Assembly (NCBI RefSeq): GCF_022179305.1
Contig: NZ_BPQP01000045.1
Location: forward strand, 1 to 63,368
Direction: 5' to 3'
DNA from: Methylobacterium iners
GTDB lineage: Bacteria; Pseudomonadota; Alphaproteobacteria; Rhizobiales; Beijerinckiaceae
Length of the DNA: 63,368 bases
The notes under the pieces were generated by a model. The model was not told the origin of the DNA. It was given only the letters and a program-made list of their open reading frames with translations, and made no database searches. A program made the position numbers and the translations under genes. This document shows, piece after piece, positions 16,531 to 25,377 of this stretch (positions are counted from its first letter, which is position 1; every line of letters starts with the position of its first letter).

Positions 16531-16884
16531 TTGGAACGGATCGCGCTGGAGGCTGCCCGCCTCCTGTTCTCGGATGGCGGCGCGGGCTGGATCGTCGCCG
16601 TGCTCCTCGGCCTCGCCTGCCTGCACCTCCACCGCGAGACCCTGCGCGCCCAGGAAGCGCGGATCGACGATACCGGGAGCGTCGCCACGGCTTTGGAGCG
16701 CGCCTCCCAGAGCAACGCGGCGGTCGCCGCGGCGCTGGAGAGCCGCACCCGGGTGCTGGAAGAACTCTCGCGGCTCGCGAGCGAGATCGCCCGGGGCGTC
16801 GACCGCAACGACGAGCGGGCGCGGGACAAGTTCGAGGAGATTCTGCGGCGGCTCTCCGACGTGCAGCACCAGGGCCGCCCGTGA
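16531..16884 (+). CDS. small protein with N-terminal TM helix and coiled coil (Rz-like topology)
   Basis: A 117-residue protein read from TTG 5 bases after a strong GGAGG. One membrane helix (GWIVAVLLGLACLHLH, about residues 18-34) is followed by an 80-residue heptad-rich region (TALERASQSNAAVAAALESR, VLEELSRLASEIARGVDRN, FEEILRRLSDVQ). An N-terminal anchor plus a long coiled coil is the layout of phage inner-membrane spanins (Rz), and the gene lies just after an endolysin. No family match is claimed. TTG is used because no ATG precedes the membrane helix. Confidence 0.6.
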   Translation: MERIALEAARLLFSDGGAGWIVAVLLGLACLHLHRETLRAQEARIDDTGSVATALERASQSNAAVAAALESRTRVLEELSRLASEIARGVDRNDERARDKFEEILRRLSDVQHQGRP

Positions 16885-16900
16885 CGACGAGGAACCCGCG

Positions 16901-17110
16901 ATGAGACGCCTCCTGCTCCTCCTTCCCGCCGCCGGCCTGCGCCGCAACCGGAGCCGGCGGGCGACGCTGCGCCTCCATTCGGCCCGGGAGCGCTTCGACC
17001 GCTCGATGGCCCGGCTCCGGAAGGCGGCCCTCGACCATATCGATAGCCAGATGCTCGTCGGCCTCGCCCTGCGCACCGCCCTCGAACGGTTCGAGGCCGC
17101 GCGCCCGTGA
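16901..17110 (+). CDS. small basic protein of unknown function (69 residues)
   Basis: A short Arg-rich, Leu-rich protein beginning MRRLLLLLPAAGLRRNRSRR and continuing as a probable amphipathic helix (ARERFDRSMARLRKAALDHI). It begins 16 bases after the coiled-coil gene and follows GAGGAA. There is no lipobox, so it is not an obvious outer-membrane spanin partner, though its position would suit one. I do not recognise it, and small size leaves some doubt that it is translated. Confidence 0.45.
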   Translation: MRRLLLLLPAAGLRRNRSRRATLRLHSARERFDRSMARLRKAALDHIDSQMLVGLALRTALERFEAARP

Positions 17111-17196
17111 GCGCCGCGACGGCGGAGGGGCGACCGGCCTTGCATCCCCGTGCATTCACGGCACATTCAGTGCCCGGGGCCGAGAGTGGGAGAACG

Positions 17197-17565
17197 ATGC
17201 GTTACCTGTTCGCCCTCCTGTGTGTCGGCTTGACGGCCGCCGTCCTCGCGACGGCGCCGGGCGGCACGCTGGCGGAAGAGACGGCGGGAACCGGGGCGAT
17301 CCCGGCGCCGGCCCTCGCCGTGCCGCGCGCCGAATCCTGCCTCAGCCCCGCCGACCTGCGCGAGGCCGTGGCCGACAAGCGGGTCATCGAGCCCGTGGCC
17401 GCGATCCGCGCGGCCCGCCAGGTGATCCCCCGCGCCGAGATCCAGCGTGCCCGGCTCTGCCGGCACGAAGAGGGGTTGGCCTATCTGCTCACGGCCCTGC
17501 GCCGCGACGGCCAGTTCGTACACGTCATGGTCGATGCCACGACCGGTCAGCTGATCGGGCGATGA
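17197..17565 (+). CDS. PepSY-domain periplasmic protein
   Basis: A 122-residue exported protein: signal peptide MRYLFALLCVGLTAAVLATA, then one PepSY-like domain with SCLSPADLREAVADKRVIEP, AEIQRARLCRHEEGLAYLLT and VMVDATTGQLIGR. PepSY domains often modulate sensors or proteases in the envelope. The gene ends 28 bases before the FeuP-like regulator. In Rhizobiales, small periplasmic proteins beside feuPQ can inhibit the kinase, so a signalling role is a reasonable inference. The ATG is chosen because it gives the signal peptide; a longer in-frame extension adds only non-hydrophobic sequence. Confidence 0.78.
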   Translation: MRYLFALLCVGLTAAVLATAPGGTLAEETAGTGAIPAPALAVPRAESCLSPADLREAVADKRVIEPVAAIRAARQVIPRAEIQRARLCRHEEGLAYLLTALRRDGQFVHVMVDATTGQLIGR

Positions 17566-17593
17566 GGTTCCCCCAAGCAAGGAGTGCGGCGCG

Positions 17594-18271
17594 GTGAGGC
17601 TGCTCGTCGTCGAGGACGACCGGGACATCAACCGGCAAGTGGTGAATGCGCTCGAGGAGGCCGGCTACGTCGCCGACAAGGCCTTCGATGGCGAGGAAGG
17701 CGGGTATCTCGGCGAGAACGAGCCTTACGACGCCATCATCCTCGACATGGGCCTGCCCAAGGCCGACGGCGTCAGCGTGTTGCAGAAGTGGCGCCGGGCC
17801 GGGATCAAGACCCCCGTCATCATCCTGACCGCCCGCGACCGCTGGTCGGACAAGGTCGACGGCTTCGACGCCGGCGCCGACGATTACGTCACCAAGCCCT
17901 TCCACATGGAGGAGCTGATGGCCCGCGTGCGTGCGCTGCTGCGCCGGGCGGCCGGGCACGCGACGAGCCAGATCGCCTGCGGCCCCGTCGTGCTCGACAC
18001 CCGCTCGGGCCGCGTCTTCGTCGACGGCAACCCGGTCAAGCTGACGAGCCACGAGTACCGGCTGCTCTCCTACCTGATGCATCATACCGGCCGGGTGGTC
18101 TCCCGCGCCGAGCTGACCGAGCACCTCTACGACCAGGATTTCGACCGGGATTCCAACACGATCGAAGTCTTCGTCGGCCGGCTGCGCAAGAAGCTCGCGG
18201 TGGACCTGATCCAGACGGTGCGGGGACTGGGCTACCTCGTCGACCCGAGCCAGCCCGCGCCGCGGGTGTGA
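17594..18271 (+). CDS. feuP: OmpR/PhoP-type response regulator, FeuP-like
   Basis: A 225-residue two-domain regulator from a GTG start with AAGGAG upstream. The receiver has LLVVEDDRDINRQ, the phosphoacceptor Asp in YDAIILDMGLPKADGV, the Thr in VIILTARDRW and the Lys in DDYVTKPFHMEELMARV. The winged-helix DNA-binding domain has LTSHEYRLLSYLMHHTGRVV and DFDRDSNTIEVFVGRLRKKL. The sequence style closely matches the FeuP group, which in rhizobia controls envelope and osmoadaptation genes. The partner kinase normally follows directly. Here a minus-strand VapBC cassette starts 9 bases after this stop and separates it from the kinase at 19029. Confidence 0.85.
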   Translation: MRLLVVEDDRDINRQVVNALEEAGYVADKAFDGEEGGYLGENEPYDAIILDMGLPKADGVSVLQKWRRAGIKTPVIILTARDRWSDKVDGFDAGADDYVTKPFHMEELMARVRALLRRAAGHATSQIACGPVVLDTRSGRVFVDGNPVKLTSHEYRLLSYLMHHTGRVVSRAELTEHLYDQDFDRDSNTIEVFVGRLRKKLAVDLIQTVRGLGYLVDPSQPAPRV

Positions 18272-18280
18272 GGTGGTTGC

Positions 18281-18685
18281 TCACGGTCCGACGGCGATGT
18301 CCGTCCGGGAGAAGTCATCGCCCTTGAACAACAGGGGTACGCGATGGTTCTTGGCGGCCGCGTAGGCAAAGCAATCGGCCATGTTGAGACGCGCCGGGTG
18401 CCCTTGCCCCTTTCCGAAGCGCGCGAAGGCTTTGAGCGCCGTATCTGCATCTGCCAAGGTGACCGCGACGACTTCGATCGGAACGGCGTCAAGCAGCATC
18501 TGAACGTCGGCCCGCGCGGCCTTGAGGCCGCCCTGCTTGTGTCGCGCCACCGCGGCGACCGCTTCGTAGATGGCGATCGGGGACGTGATCGGTGCGAAAC
18601 CCTTCTGGAGACGATTGACAAGGACCTGGGCCTCCGGCTCCTGAATCAGGATCGCGACGAGGGCCGACGCGTCGACGAACATCAC
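18281..18685 (-). CDS. vapC: VapC-type PIN-domain toxin ribonuclease
   Basis: A 134-residue PIN-domain protein. The acidic metal-binding residues are in place: Asp in MMFVDASALVAIL, Glu in SPIAIYEAVAAVARHK, Asp in LNMADCFAYAAAK and Asp in LLFKGDDFSRTDI. VapC toxins cleave tRNA or rRNA. Its ATG overlaps the VapB stop by four bases, so the pair is translationally coupled, antitoxin first. It is convergent with the FeuP-like gene, with a 9-base gap. GC content is lower than in the neighbours, as expected for a mobile TA cassette. Confidence 0.9.
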   Translation of the reverse strand: MMFVDASALVAILIQEPEAQVLVNRLQKGFAPITSPIAIYEAVAAVARHKQGGLKAARADVQMLLDAVPIEVVAVTLADADTALKAFARFGKGQGHPARLNMADCFAYAAAKNHRVPLLFKGDDFSRTDIAVGP

Positions 18686-18921
18686 GCGTCGCCACTGAGT
18701 TCGTCGTAGAACGCCTTGTCCGCCTTGAGCCCCGTGTCGGGCCGCGCATTGATCCGGTCATGGATCGGCTTCAGCCGCTCCCACAAGGTGAGCTTCTCGT
18801 CCTCGCGCCGCAGCTCGTTGCCGACGGCGAGCTTCACGGCTTCCGTCAGCGGGATGCGCTTGCGTTCCGCGAGCTTGCGTACGAGGCGATCGGTTTCCTG
18901 ATCGCGGATATGCAGGGCCAT
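18682..18921 (-). CDS. vapB: VapB-type antitoxin
   Basis: A 79-residue antitoxin of the PSK/VapB transcription-factor-like group. The N-terminal ribbon-helix-helix-like part MALHIRDQETDRLVRKLAER and RIPLTEAVKLAVGNEL should bind operator DNA as a dimer. The C-terminal tail (LWERLKPIHDRINARP, KADKAFYDELSG) should wrap the toxin. A strong GGAGGA lies upstream. The 107 bases between this gene and the divergent kinase contain a short ATGTACAT palindrome that may be part of its operator. Confidence 0.88.
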   Translation of the reverse strand: MALHIRDQETDRLVRKLAERKRIPLTEAVKLAVGNELRREDEKLTLWERLKPIHDRINARPDTGLKADKAFYDELSGDA

Positions 18922-18942
18922 GAAACGTCCTCCCCCCTGCCT

Positions 18943-18950
18943 ATGTACAT
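18943..18950 (-). promoter_or_regulatory. ATGTACAT palindrome upstream of vapB
   Basis: An 8-bp perfect palindrome 22 bases upstream of the vapB start, in an otherwise featureless gap. VapB antitoxins bind short palindromes in their own promoters, so this is a candidate half of the operator. The site is short and may be fortuitous. Confidence 0.3.
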
Positions 18951-19028
18951 CGTTTGCCCCCAGGATCTACACCACGAAGCGCGATCGCTCGGTCGCCGGG
19001 CTGGGACACGCATGACAACGAAATCTCA

Positions 19029-20447
19029 ATGATCGCCTTCCCCGCCTGGCTCCCGTTCCGGCGCCGCTCCGTCGCGGTGCGCCTTGCCGTGTCGGCGCTA
19101 ATCGCGAGCTCCGCGATCCTGCTCATCGCCGCCTGGATCCTGACGACGCTCTACCGCGAGAACACCGAGCGGGCCTTCGACAGCCGTCTCCTCGTCTACG
19201 CCAACAATCTCGCCACCGACCTGATCTCGCCCAACGACCCGGAGAGCCGCTCCTTCACCCTGAGCGATCCCCGCTTCGACCTGCCGCTGTCGGGCTGGTA
19301 CTGGCAGATCGGCCGGCCCGACGCGCGCCCGCGGGACCTGCGCACCTCGCGCTCCCTCGTCGGCGTGCCGCTCAAACCCGCCAATCGCCCGGACACCAAT
19401 GCCGGCATCGGCCAGATCCGGCAGGGCTACGGGCGGGCCCAGGACGAGCGGCCCTTGCGCATCATCGAGCGCGACGTCGATCTCGGCGAGGAGGGCCGCT
19501 ACACGGTCCGCGTCGCCGGGCCGGCGGACGAGATCGAGAACGATGTTGGCCGCTTCCGCTTCTCGCTGATGGTGACCTTCGGGCTGCTCGGCCTGTTCCT
19601 GGCGCTGACGACCCTCCTGCAGATCCGGTTCGGCCTGGCGCCCCTGACGAAGCTGCGCTCGGCGCTCGGCGCGATCCGGCGGGGCGAGGCCGATAGGATC
19701 AGCGGCGAGTACCCGCGCGACATCGCCCCGCTCGCCGGCGAGGTGAACCTGCTCATCGAGACCAACCGCGAGATCCTGGAGCGCGCCCGCACCCAGGTCG
19801 GCAACCTCGCCCACGCGCTGAAGACGCCGCTCTCGATCATCGTCAACGAGGTCGGCGCGGGCGACGCGCCGCCCGAGCTCGCCGAGAAGATCCGCGAGCA
19901 GGCGGCGGTGATGCGCGACCAGGTCAACTACCATCTCGACCGGGCCCGGGCCGCGGCGCTGGCCGGCACGCTCGGCACCTCGACGGAGGTGGAGCCGGCG
20001 CTCGCCGGCCTGGTCCGCACCTTCGGCAAGATCTACCGCGACAAGGACATTGCCTACGAGGTCAGCGTGCCGGCGGGCCTGCGCTTCCGCGGCGAGCGCC
20101 AGGACTTCGAGGAGATGGTGGGCAACCTCGTCGACAACGCCTCGAAATGGGCGAATGGGCGCGTCGCGATCCGCGCCGAGGCCGTCGACCAGGACGCCTA
20201 TCCGCACCTCCTCGTCGCCGTGGAGGACGACGGGCCGGGCCTGCCGCCGGAGGCGCGCTCGGCCGTGCTCGGCCGCGGCCGGCGCCTCGACGAGACGAAG
20301 CCCGGGTCCGGGCTCGGGCTCTCGATCGTCGCGGACCTCGCCACGCTCTACCGGGGGCGGTTCCGGCTCGAGGAGGCGGCGCTCGGCGGCCTGCGCGCGG
20401 TGATCGAGGTGCCCGGCGACGCGCCGGCGGGCGTCGCGCAGCGGTGA
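19029..20447 (+). CDS. feuQ: sensor histidine kinase, FeuQ-like
   Basis: A 472-residue inner-membrane kinase. TM1 lies at about residues 18-42 (SALIASSAILLIAAWILTTL) and TM2 at about 178-200 (FSLMVTFGLLGLFLALTTLL), flanking a periplasmic sensor region of about 135 residues. A HAMP-like linker is followed by the H-box NLAHALKTPLSIIVNEVG near residue 262. The ATPase has an N-box (EEMVGNLVDNASKWA), a G1-type VEDDGPGLP and a G2-type PGSGLGLSIVADLATLY. It is the expected partner of the regulator at 17594 but is separated from it by vapBC. No Shine-Dalgarno is evident at the ATG, so its translation signals may have been altered by the insertion. Confidence 0.87.
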   Translation: MIAFPAWLPFRRRSVAVRLAVSALIASSAILLIAAWILTTLYRENTERAFDSRLLVYANNLATDLISPNDPESRSFTLSDPRFDLPLSGWYWQIGRPDARPRDLRTSRSLVGVPLKPANRPDTNAGIGQIRQGYGRAQDERPLRIIERDVDLGEEGRYTVRVAGPADEIENDVGRFRFSLMVTFGLLGLFLALTTLLQIRFGLAPLTKLRSALGAIRRGEADRISGEYPRDIAPLAGEVNLLIETNREILERARTQVGNLAHALKTPLSIIVNEVGAGDAPPELAEKIREQAAVMRDQVNYHLDRARAAALAGTLGTSTEVEPALAGLVRTFGKIYRDKDIAYEVSVPAGLRFRGERQDFEEMVGNLVDNASKWANGRVAIRAEAVDQDAYPHLLVAVEDDGPGLPPEARSAVLGRGRRLDETKPGSGLGLSIVADLATLYRGRFRLEEAALGGLRAVIEVPGDAPAGVAQR

Positions 20448-20528
20448 ACACCGATCGCGCGGATTGCCTCGCGGGCAAAGACCGCTAAGCTTTTGGCCGC
20501 CAAGGATGTCCGACCGCGCGAGGCGCGC

Positions 20529-20543
20529 GTGACACCGTGTCAC
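20529..20543. promoter_or_regulatory. GTGACAC-C-GTGTCAC inverted repeat upstream of ccmI
   Basis: A perfect 7-bp dyad with a single-base spacer, 65 bases upstream of the ccmI start and 81 bases after the kinase stop. Its symmetry and place suit an operator for a dimeric regulator controlling the ccm operon. I cannot name the protein. GC-rich repeats just downstream (20544-20575) could also fold into a terminator for the kinase gene. Confidence 0.35.
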
Positions 20544-20608
20544 CGCCCGGGCGCGTCGTGCGGCCGGGCGCGCATCTTTAGCATGGGTTTGTTAGCGTCC
20601 GGGGTACG

Positions 20609-22102
20609 ATGACGGCGATCTGGTTCATATTAACGGCGATGACCGGAGCGGCGGTGTTCGCCCTGCTCTGGCCGATGTCGCGGCGCGCCAACCCGGTTGC
20701 GGCGGCCACGGCGCCTGAGGCCAGCACGCTCGCCACCGAGACGGGCTTCTACGAGGACCAGCTGCGCGAGATCGAGCGCGACCTCGGCCGCGGCTTGATC
20801 GCGCCGACGGAGGCCGAGGCCGCGCGCACCGAGGCCGCGCGTCGCCTCCTGCGGGCAAGCCGCCAGAATCCGGCCGTGGCGAGCGACGGCATGGCCGAGC
20901 CGGCCCTCCGCCAGCGTCGCGCGGCCTCCGCCTTCGCCCTTTCGACGATCCCCCTCGTGGCGCTGATCGCCTACGGCATCTACGGCTCGCCCCACCTGCC
21001 GGCGCAGACCCCGGGCGAGCGGCAGGCGGCGCAATCGGATGAGCAGGAGCTGCTCAAGGCCGTCGGCCAGATCGAGGCGCGGCTCGCCACCAACCCGAGC
21101 GACGGCCGCGGCTGGTCGGTGCTCGCCCCCGTCTACGTGCGGATGGGGCGCTTCGAGGAGGCGGCCCACGCCTTCGAGGCCGCGACCCGCCTGCTGGGCG
21201 AGACGCCGGAGCGCCTGGCCGATTGGGGCGAGGCCCTGGTCGCCGCCGCGAACGGCGCGATTGCCGCCGACGCGCGGAAGGTCTTCGAGCGGGCCGTGGC
21301 CCTCGATCCGGGCGCGCCCAAGCCCCGCTTCTATCTCGCCCGCGCGGCCGAGCTCGACGGCAACATTCCCGACGCTGTCGCGCGGCTCTCCGCGATGGCG
21401 GAGGCGGGTCCTCCCGATGCGCCCTGGCTGCCGCTCGTGCGCGAGAACCTGGCGCGCCTGAAGGGGGAAGCGGCGCCCGCCCAACCCGCTGCGCCGGCGA
21501 GCCCGCCGGGGCCGGCGGCGGAGATCCAGGCGATGCCGCCGCAGGCGCGCGACGCGGCGATCCGCGGCATGGTCGACAGCCTCGACCAGCGCCTCGCGGA
21601 GAAGGGTGGGACCGCCGAGGAATGGCAGCGGCTGGTCCGTTCCCTGAGCGTCCTCGGCGACCGCGAGAAGGCGCAGGGTGCCCTGACCCGGGCACGGACG
21701 GCGCTTGCGCGGGATCCGGACGGGCTGCGCCGCCTGGAAGACCTCGCCAGGGAGATCGGTCTGCGGCCGGGCGCCGCCGCTTCGTCCGCGCCGGAAACCG
21801 GCGAGCCGGAGGCCGCCGCCGTGGCCGCCGTCAAGGCGATGCCTGCGCCCGAGCGCGACGCCGCCATCCGCGGCATGGTGCTGGGCCTCGACCGGCGCCT
21901 GGCGGCCAAGGGCGGCACCCTCGACGAGTGGCAGCGGCTCGTGCGCTCCTACACCGTGCTCGGCGAGCGCAAGCAGGCGGGCGAGGCCCTGGAGCGGGCC
22001 CGGCTGGCGCTGGGGCCGGATGCCGGCGCGCTGGCGCATCTCGAGGGTCTCGCCCGGGAGCTCGATCTGCCCGCACGCACCACCAAAAGCGCCCCCCCCT
22101 GA
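20609..22102 (+). CDS. ccmI: cytochrome c-type biogenesis protein CcmI
   Basis: A 497-residue CcmI/CycH, the component that holds apocytochrome c for haem ligation. It has two N-terminal membrane helices (IWFILTAMTGAAVFALLWP, and FALSTIPLVALIAYGIYG near residues 109-126) bracketing the cytoplasmic loop with YEDQLREIERDLGRGLIAP. A TPR-rich periplasmic part follows (AARKVFERAVALDP-like units near residues 150-260). Unusually, the C-terminus carries two similar repeats of about 80 residues, at about 306-386 and 408-488, each with DAAIRGMV and EWQRLVRS motifs. It leads the ccmI-E-F-H operon. Confidence 0.9.
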   Translation: MTAIWFILTAMTGAAVFALLWPMSRRANPVAAATAPEASTLATETGFYEDQLREIERDLGRGLIAPTEAEAARTEAARRLLRASRQNPAVASDGMAEPALRQRRAASAFALSTIPLVALIAYGIYGSPHLPAQTPGERQAAQSDEQELLKAVGQIEARLATNPSDGRGWSVLAPVYVRMGRFEEAAHAFEAATRLLGETPERLADWGEALVAAANGAIAADARKVFERAVALDPGAPKPRFYLARAAELDGNIPDAVARLSAMAEAGPPDAPWLPLVRENLARLKGEAAPAQPAAPASPPGPAAEIQAMPPQARDAAIRGMVDSLDQRLAEKGGTAEEWQRLVRSLSVLGDREKAQGALTRARTALARDPDGLRRLEDLAREIGLRPGAAASSAPETGEPEAAAVAAVKAMPAPERDAAIRGMVLGLDRRLAAKGGTLDEWQRLVRSYTVLGERKQAGEALERARLALGPDAGALAHLEGLARELDLPARTTKSAPP

Positions 22103-22236
22103 CAATCGGTCCCGGTCGAAAGCCTTGACCCGCTCCCGCGCGAGGCCGACACCAGAAAGAACTTAGAACGCGTCAGGGTTCGGTTCTCAGGCTCATCCAT
22201 CGACCATCGACGCCGGAGCAAGGGGACGGAGTCCGC

Positions 22237-22749
22237 GTGACGCGCAAGAGCCGACGCCTGGTCCTGATCGCCGCCTGCGGACTCGTGCTCGCGCTGGCGC
22301 TCGGCCTGATCCTCACCGCGATGCGGGGATCGATCGTGTTCTTCCGCTCGCCTGCGGAGGTTGCGGCGCAGGTCGTGGCGCCGGGCACGCGCTTTCGTCT
22401 CGGCGGCCTCGTCCAGGACGGAAGCCTCAAGCGCGGCCCCGATCAGAACGTGGACTTCACGGTGACCGACACGGCCGCCACGGTGGCGGTCCACTACCGC
22501 GGGCTCCTCCCGGACCTGTTCCGCGAGGGCCAGGGCGTCGTCGCCGAGGGGACGCTGGACCGCGACGGTGTGTTCCGGGCCGACACGGTGCTCGCCAAGC
22601 ACGACGAGTCCTATATGCCTCGCGAGGTCGCCGACGCCCTCAAGGCGCAGGGGCGCTGGCAGGAGGGCGGCGGCAAGGCCGGCGCACCGGCCGCCTCCGA
22701 CAAGACGCTTTCCTCCGAAAAGACACTTGGACAACGCAGCGAGCGATGA
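22237..22749 (+). CDS. ccmE: cytochrome c-type biogenesis haem chaperone CcmE
   Basis: A 170-residue haem chaperone with an N-terminal anchor ([20 protein letters not shown]) and a periplasmic OB-fold domain. The residue that binds haem covalently is the His in [13 protein letters not shown], present near residue 128. The variable C-terminal tail is Lys/Ser/Gly-rich, as in homologues. It starts at GTG after a GGGGA-like site, 134 bases after ccmI, and overlaps the region upstream of ccmF. Confidence 0.92.
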   Translation: MTRKSRRLVLIAACGLVLALALGLILTAMRGSIVFFRSPAEVAAQVVAPGTRFRLGGLVQDGSLKRGPDQNVDFTVTDTAATVAVHYRGLLPDLFREGQGVVAEGTLDRDGVFRADTVLAKHDESYMPREVADALKAQGRWQEGGGKAGAPAASDKTLSSEKTLGQRSER

Positions 22750-22780
22750 TGCGTCCCGCCCGCCGGAAGGACTTCAGCCC

Positions 22781-24781
22781 TTGCTGATCGAGGTCGGTCA
22801 TTTCGCCCTGGCGCTCGCGCTGGCCCTGTCCCTCGTCCAGGCGATCATGCCCGTCTGGGCGATGCGCTCGGGCGACACCGCCCTGCGCGCCGTGGCGACG
22901 CCGGCCGCGCTCGGCGCCTTCGCCTGTGTGCTGTTCGCCTTCGCGGCGCTCACCTACGCCCACGCGACCTCGGACTTCTCGGTCCAGAACGTGGTCGAGA
23001 ACTCGCACACCACCAAGCCCTTCCTCTACAAGCTCTCCGGTGTCTGGGGGAACCACGAGGGCTCGATGCTCCTCTGGATCCTGATCCTCGCCCTGTTCGG
23101 CGCCCTGGTCGCGGTGGCGCGCGATTCGGTGCCCACCGTGCTGCGCGCCAACACGCTGGCCGTGCAGGGCCTCGTCACCTTCGTGTTCGTGCTCTTCCTG
23201 ATCACGACCTCGAACCCCTTCGCGCGGGCGAACCCGGCCCCGATGGAGGGCAACGACCTCAACCCACTCCTGCAGGATTTCGGGCTCGCGGTGCACCCAC
23301 CGCTCCTGTACGTCGGCTATGTCGGCTTCTCGATCACCTTCGCCTTCGCCATCGCCGCCCTCATCGACGGGCGCATCGACGCGGTCTGGGCACGGGCCGT
23401 CCGCCCCTGGACCCTGATCGCCTGGAGCTTTCTCACGCTCGGCATCGCCATGGGGTCCTACTGGGCCTATTACGAGCTCGGCTGGGGCGGCTGGTGGTTC
23501 TGGGACCCGGTCGAGAACGCCTCGCTCATGCCCTGGCTCGCGGGCACCGCGCTGCTGCACTCGACCGTCGTGATGGAGAAGCGCGACGCGCTCAAGGTCT
23601 GGACGGTCCTGCTCGCCATCCTCACCTTCTCGCTCTCGCTGCTCGGCACCTTCATCGTGCGTTCGGGCGTACTGACCTCGGTCCACACCTTCGCCACCGA
23701 TCCGACCCGAGGCGTCTTCATCCTCGCAATCCTGATCCTCTTCATCGGCGGCTCGCTGGCTCTGTTCGCCTGGCGGGCGCCGATGCTGCGCCAGGGCGGG
23801 CTGTTCGCGCCGATCTCGCGCGAGGGCGCGCTGGTGATGAACAACCTGTTCCTCGCCGCCGGCTGCACGACGGTGTTCGTCGGCACGCTCTACCCGCTCT
23901 TCCTGGAGATGCTGACCAGCGAGAAGATCTCGGTCGGGCCGCCCTTCTTCAACGCGACCTTCGTGCCCATCGCGATTCCGCTTCTCCTGATCGTGCCCTT
24001 CGGCCAGACGCTGGCCTGGAAGCGCGGCGACGTCCACGCGGCGAGCCAGCGCCTGTTTGCGGCGCTGGGCCTTGCCCTCGCGATCGGACTCGCGGTGCTG
24101 GCTCTGACCTGGGGCGGGCCGGTGCTGGCGCCCGTCGGCATCGGGCTGGGCGCCTACCTCATCCTCGGCGCTGCGATGGAGATCATCTCCCGGGCGCGCG
24201 GCTACGGCGGAAACCGAGCGCGGACGATCCGGGACGTCGCGCGCCGTGCCGCGGGCATGCCGCGCTCGGCCTGGGGCACGGCTCTGGCCCATGCCGGCGT
24301 CGGGATCCTCGTGCTCGGCATCGCCGCCCAGGGCTGGGCGACGGAGGGCCTGAGCAACGTGAAGCCCGGCGAGACCCTCGCCTCGGGCCCCTACGTCGCG
24401 ACGCTGGAACGGGTCGGCCCGCGCCAAGGCGAGAACTACGCGGAGACCACCGCCTTCCTCACCATTCGGAACAAGGCCGGCGACGTCGTCGGCACGACCG
24501 AGACGGGCAAGCGCTTCTACCCGAGCCGGAAGATGACGGTGACCGAGTCCGGCCTGCTCACCCTCGGCGTGAGCCAGGTCTATGCCAGTCTCGGCGAGGT
24601 GATGCCCGACGGTTCGATCGGCCTGCGGCTCTACTACAAGCCCCTCGTGCTGCTGATCTGGATCGGCTGCCTCGTCATGGCGATCGGCGGCTTCGTCTCG
24701 CTGACCGATCGGCGCATGCGCGTCGGCGCGCCGAAGCGCGCCAAGGCGAAGCCGCTCCCCAACGCGGTGCCCGCCGAATGA
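22781..24781 (+). CDS. ccmF: haem lyase CcmF
   Basis: A 666-residue polytopic membrane protein, the core haem lyase of system I cytochrome c maturation. The tryptophan-rich WWD signature is present as [19 protein letters not shown], with flanking conserved segments [20 protein letters not shown] and [20 protein letters not shown] that include the haem-ligand histidines. The start is a TTG after GGAAGG; no ATG lies in frame before the first helix, and this codon gives the usual N-terminus ([18 protein letters not shown]). Its stop overlaps the start of ccmH (ATGA). Confidence 0.92.
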   Translation: MLIEVGHFALALALALSLVQAIMPVWAMRSGDTALRAVATPAALGAFACVLFAFAALTYAHATSDFSVQNVVENSHTTKPFLYKLSGVWGNHEGSMLLWILILALFGALVAVARDSVPTVLRANTLAVQGLVTFVFVLFLITTSNPFARANPAPMEGNDLNPLLQDFGLAVHPPLLYVGYVGFSITFAFAIAALIDGRIDAVWARAVRPWTLIAWSFLTLGIAMGSYWAYYELGWGGWWFWDPVENASLMPWLAGTALLHSTVVMEKRDALKVWTVLLAILTFSLSLLGTFIVRSGVLTSVHTFATDPTRGVFILAILILFIGGSLALFAWRAPMLRQGGLFAPISREGALVMNNLFLAAGCTTVFVGTLYPLFLEMLTSEKISVGPPFFNATFVPIAIPLLLIVPFGQTLAWKRGDVHAASQRLFAALGLALAIGLAVLALTWGGPVLAPVGIGLGAYLILGAAMEIISRARGYGGNRARTIRDVARRAAGMPRSAWGTALAHAGVGILVLGIAAQGWATEGLSNVKPGETLASGPYVATLERVGPRQGENYAETTAFLTIRNKAGDVVGTTETGKRFYPSRKMTVTESGLLTLGVSQVYASLGEVMPDGSIGLRLYYKPLVLLIWIGCLVMAIGGFVSLTDRRMRVGAPKRAKAKPLPNAVPAE

Positions 24782-25239
24782 ACCGCACGCTTGGCCCCGC
24801 GGCGCTCGCTCTCCTCCTCGCCCTCGGCGCCGCCGCCGGGGCCGTGCAGCCGGACGAGATCCTGCCGGATGCGAGGCTCGAGACCCGCGCCCGAGACATC
24901 TCCGCGGGCCTGCGCTGCCTCGTCTGCCAGAACCAGTCGATCGACGATTCCGACGCGCCGCTCGCCCGCGACCTGCGCCTCATCGTCCGCGAACGGCTCA
25001 AGGCCGGGGACGACGATCGCCAGGTCCTTGACTACGTGGTCGGCCGCTACGGTGAATACGTGCTGCTCCGGCCGGTTCTGGCGCTGCACACCCTGCTGCT
25101 GTGGCTGACGCCCCTCGCGGCGCTGCTGCTCGGCGGGTTCGGAATCTGGAGGCTTGCGCGGAGGCAGCCCTCGGCAGGGCAGCAGGCGCTGTCCCCGGCG
25201 GAGGAAGCGGAAGTGGCCGCGCTCGTGCGCCGGGACTGA
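24778..25239 (+). CDS. ccmH: cytochrome c maturation thiol-disulfide protein CcmH
   Basis: A 153-residue CcmH/CycL with signal peptide ([19 protein letters not shown]), the redox motif [20 protein letters not shown] (CxxC) and one C-terminal membrane helix ([20 protein letters not shown]). It reduces the apocytochrome haem-binding thiols together with CcmF and CcmI. It overlaps ccmF by four bases and closes the operon as far as seen here. The next gene is 227 bases away and unrelated. Confidence 0.92.
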   Translation: MNRTLGPAALALLLALGAAAGAVQPDEILPDARLETRARDISAGLRCLVCQNQSIDDSDAPLARDLRLIVRERLKAGDDDRQVLDYVVGRYGEYVLLRPVLALHTLLLWLTPLAALLLGGFGIWRLARRQPSAGQQALSPAEEAEVAALVRRD

Positions 25240-25327
25240 ACGGTCACCGCGCGTTACCGAAACGCGGTCCGTAAGGCCGCGCTCGATCTGCCCTCAGAGC
25301 ATAAAACTACGATTTATTACCTTACTC

Positions 25328-25377
25328 ATGCGCTCAGCGCATTTGTGCGTTGCGAAGAACATAACTTTGCAACGCAC
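25328..25377. promoter_or_regulatory. two adjacent dyads in an AT-rich gap
   Basis: The 227-base gap after ccmH is markedly AT-richer than its surroundings. It holds ATGCGCT-C-AGCGCAT at 25328-25342 (perfect 7-bp arms) and, two bases later, a hairpin with 13-bp arms and one mismatch (25345-25357 GTGCGTTGCGAAG, loop AACATAA, 25365-25377 CTTTGCAACGCAC). No T-run follows, so a regulatory RNA element or operator for the gene at 25467 is more likely than a terminator. Confidence 0.5.
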
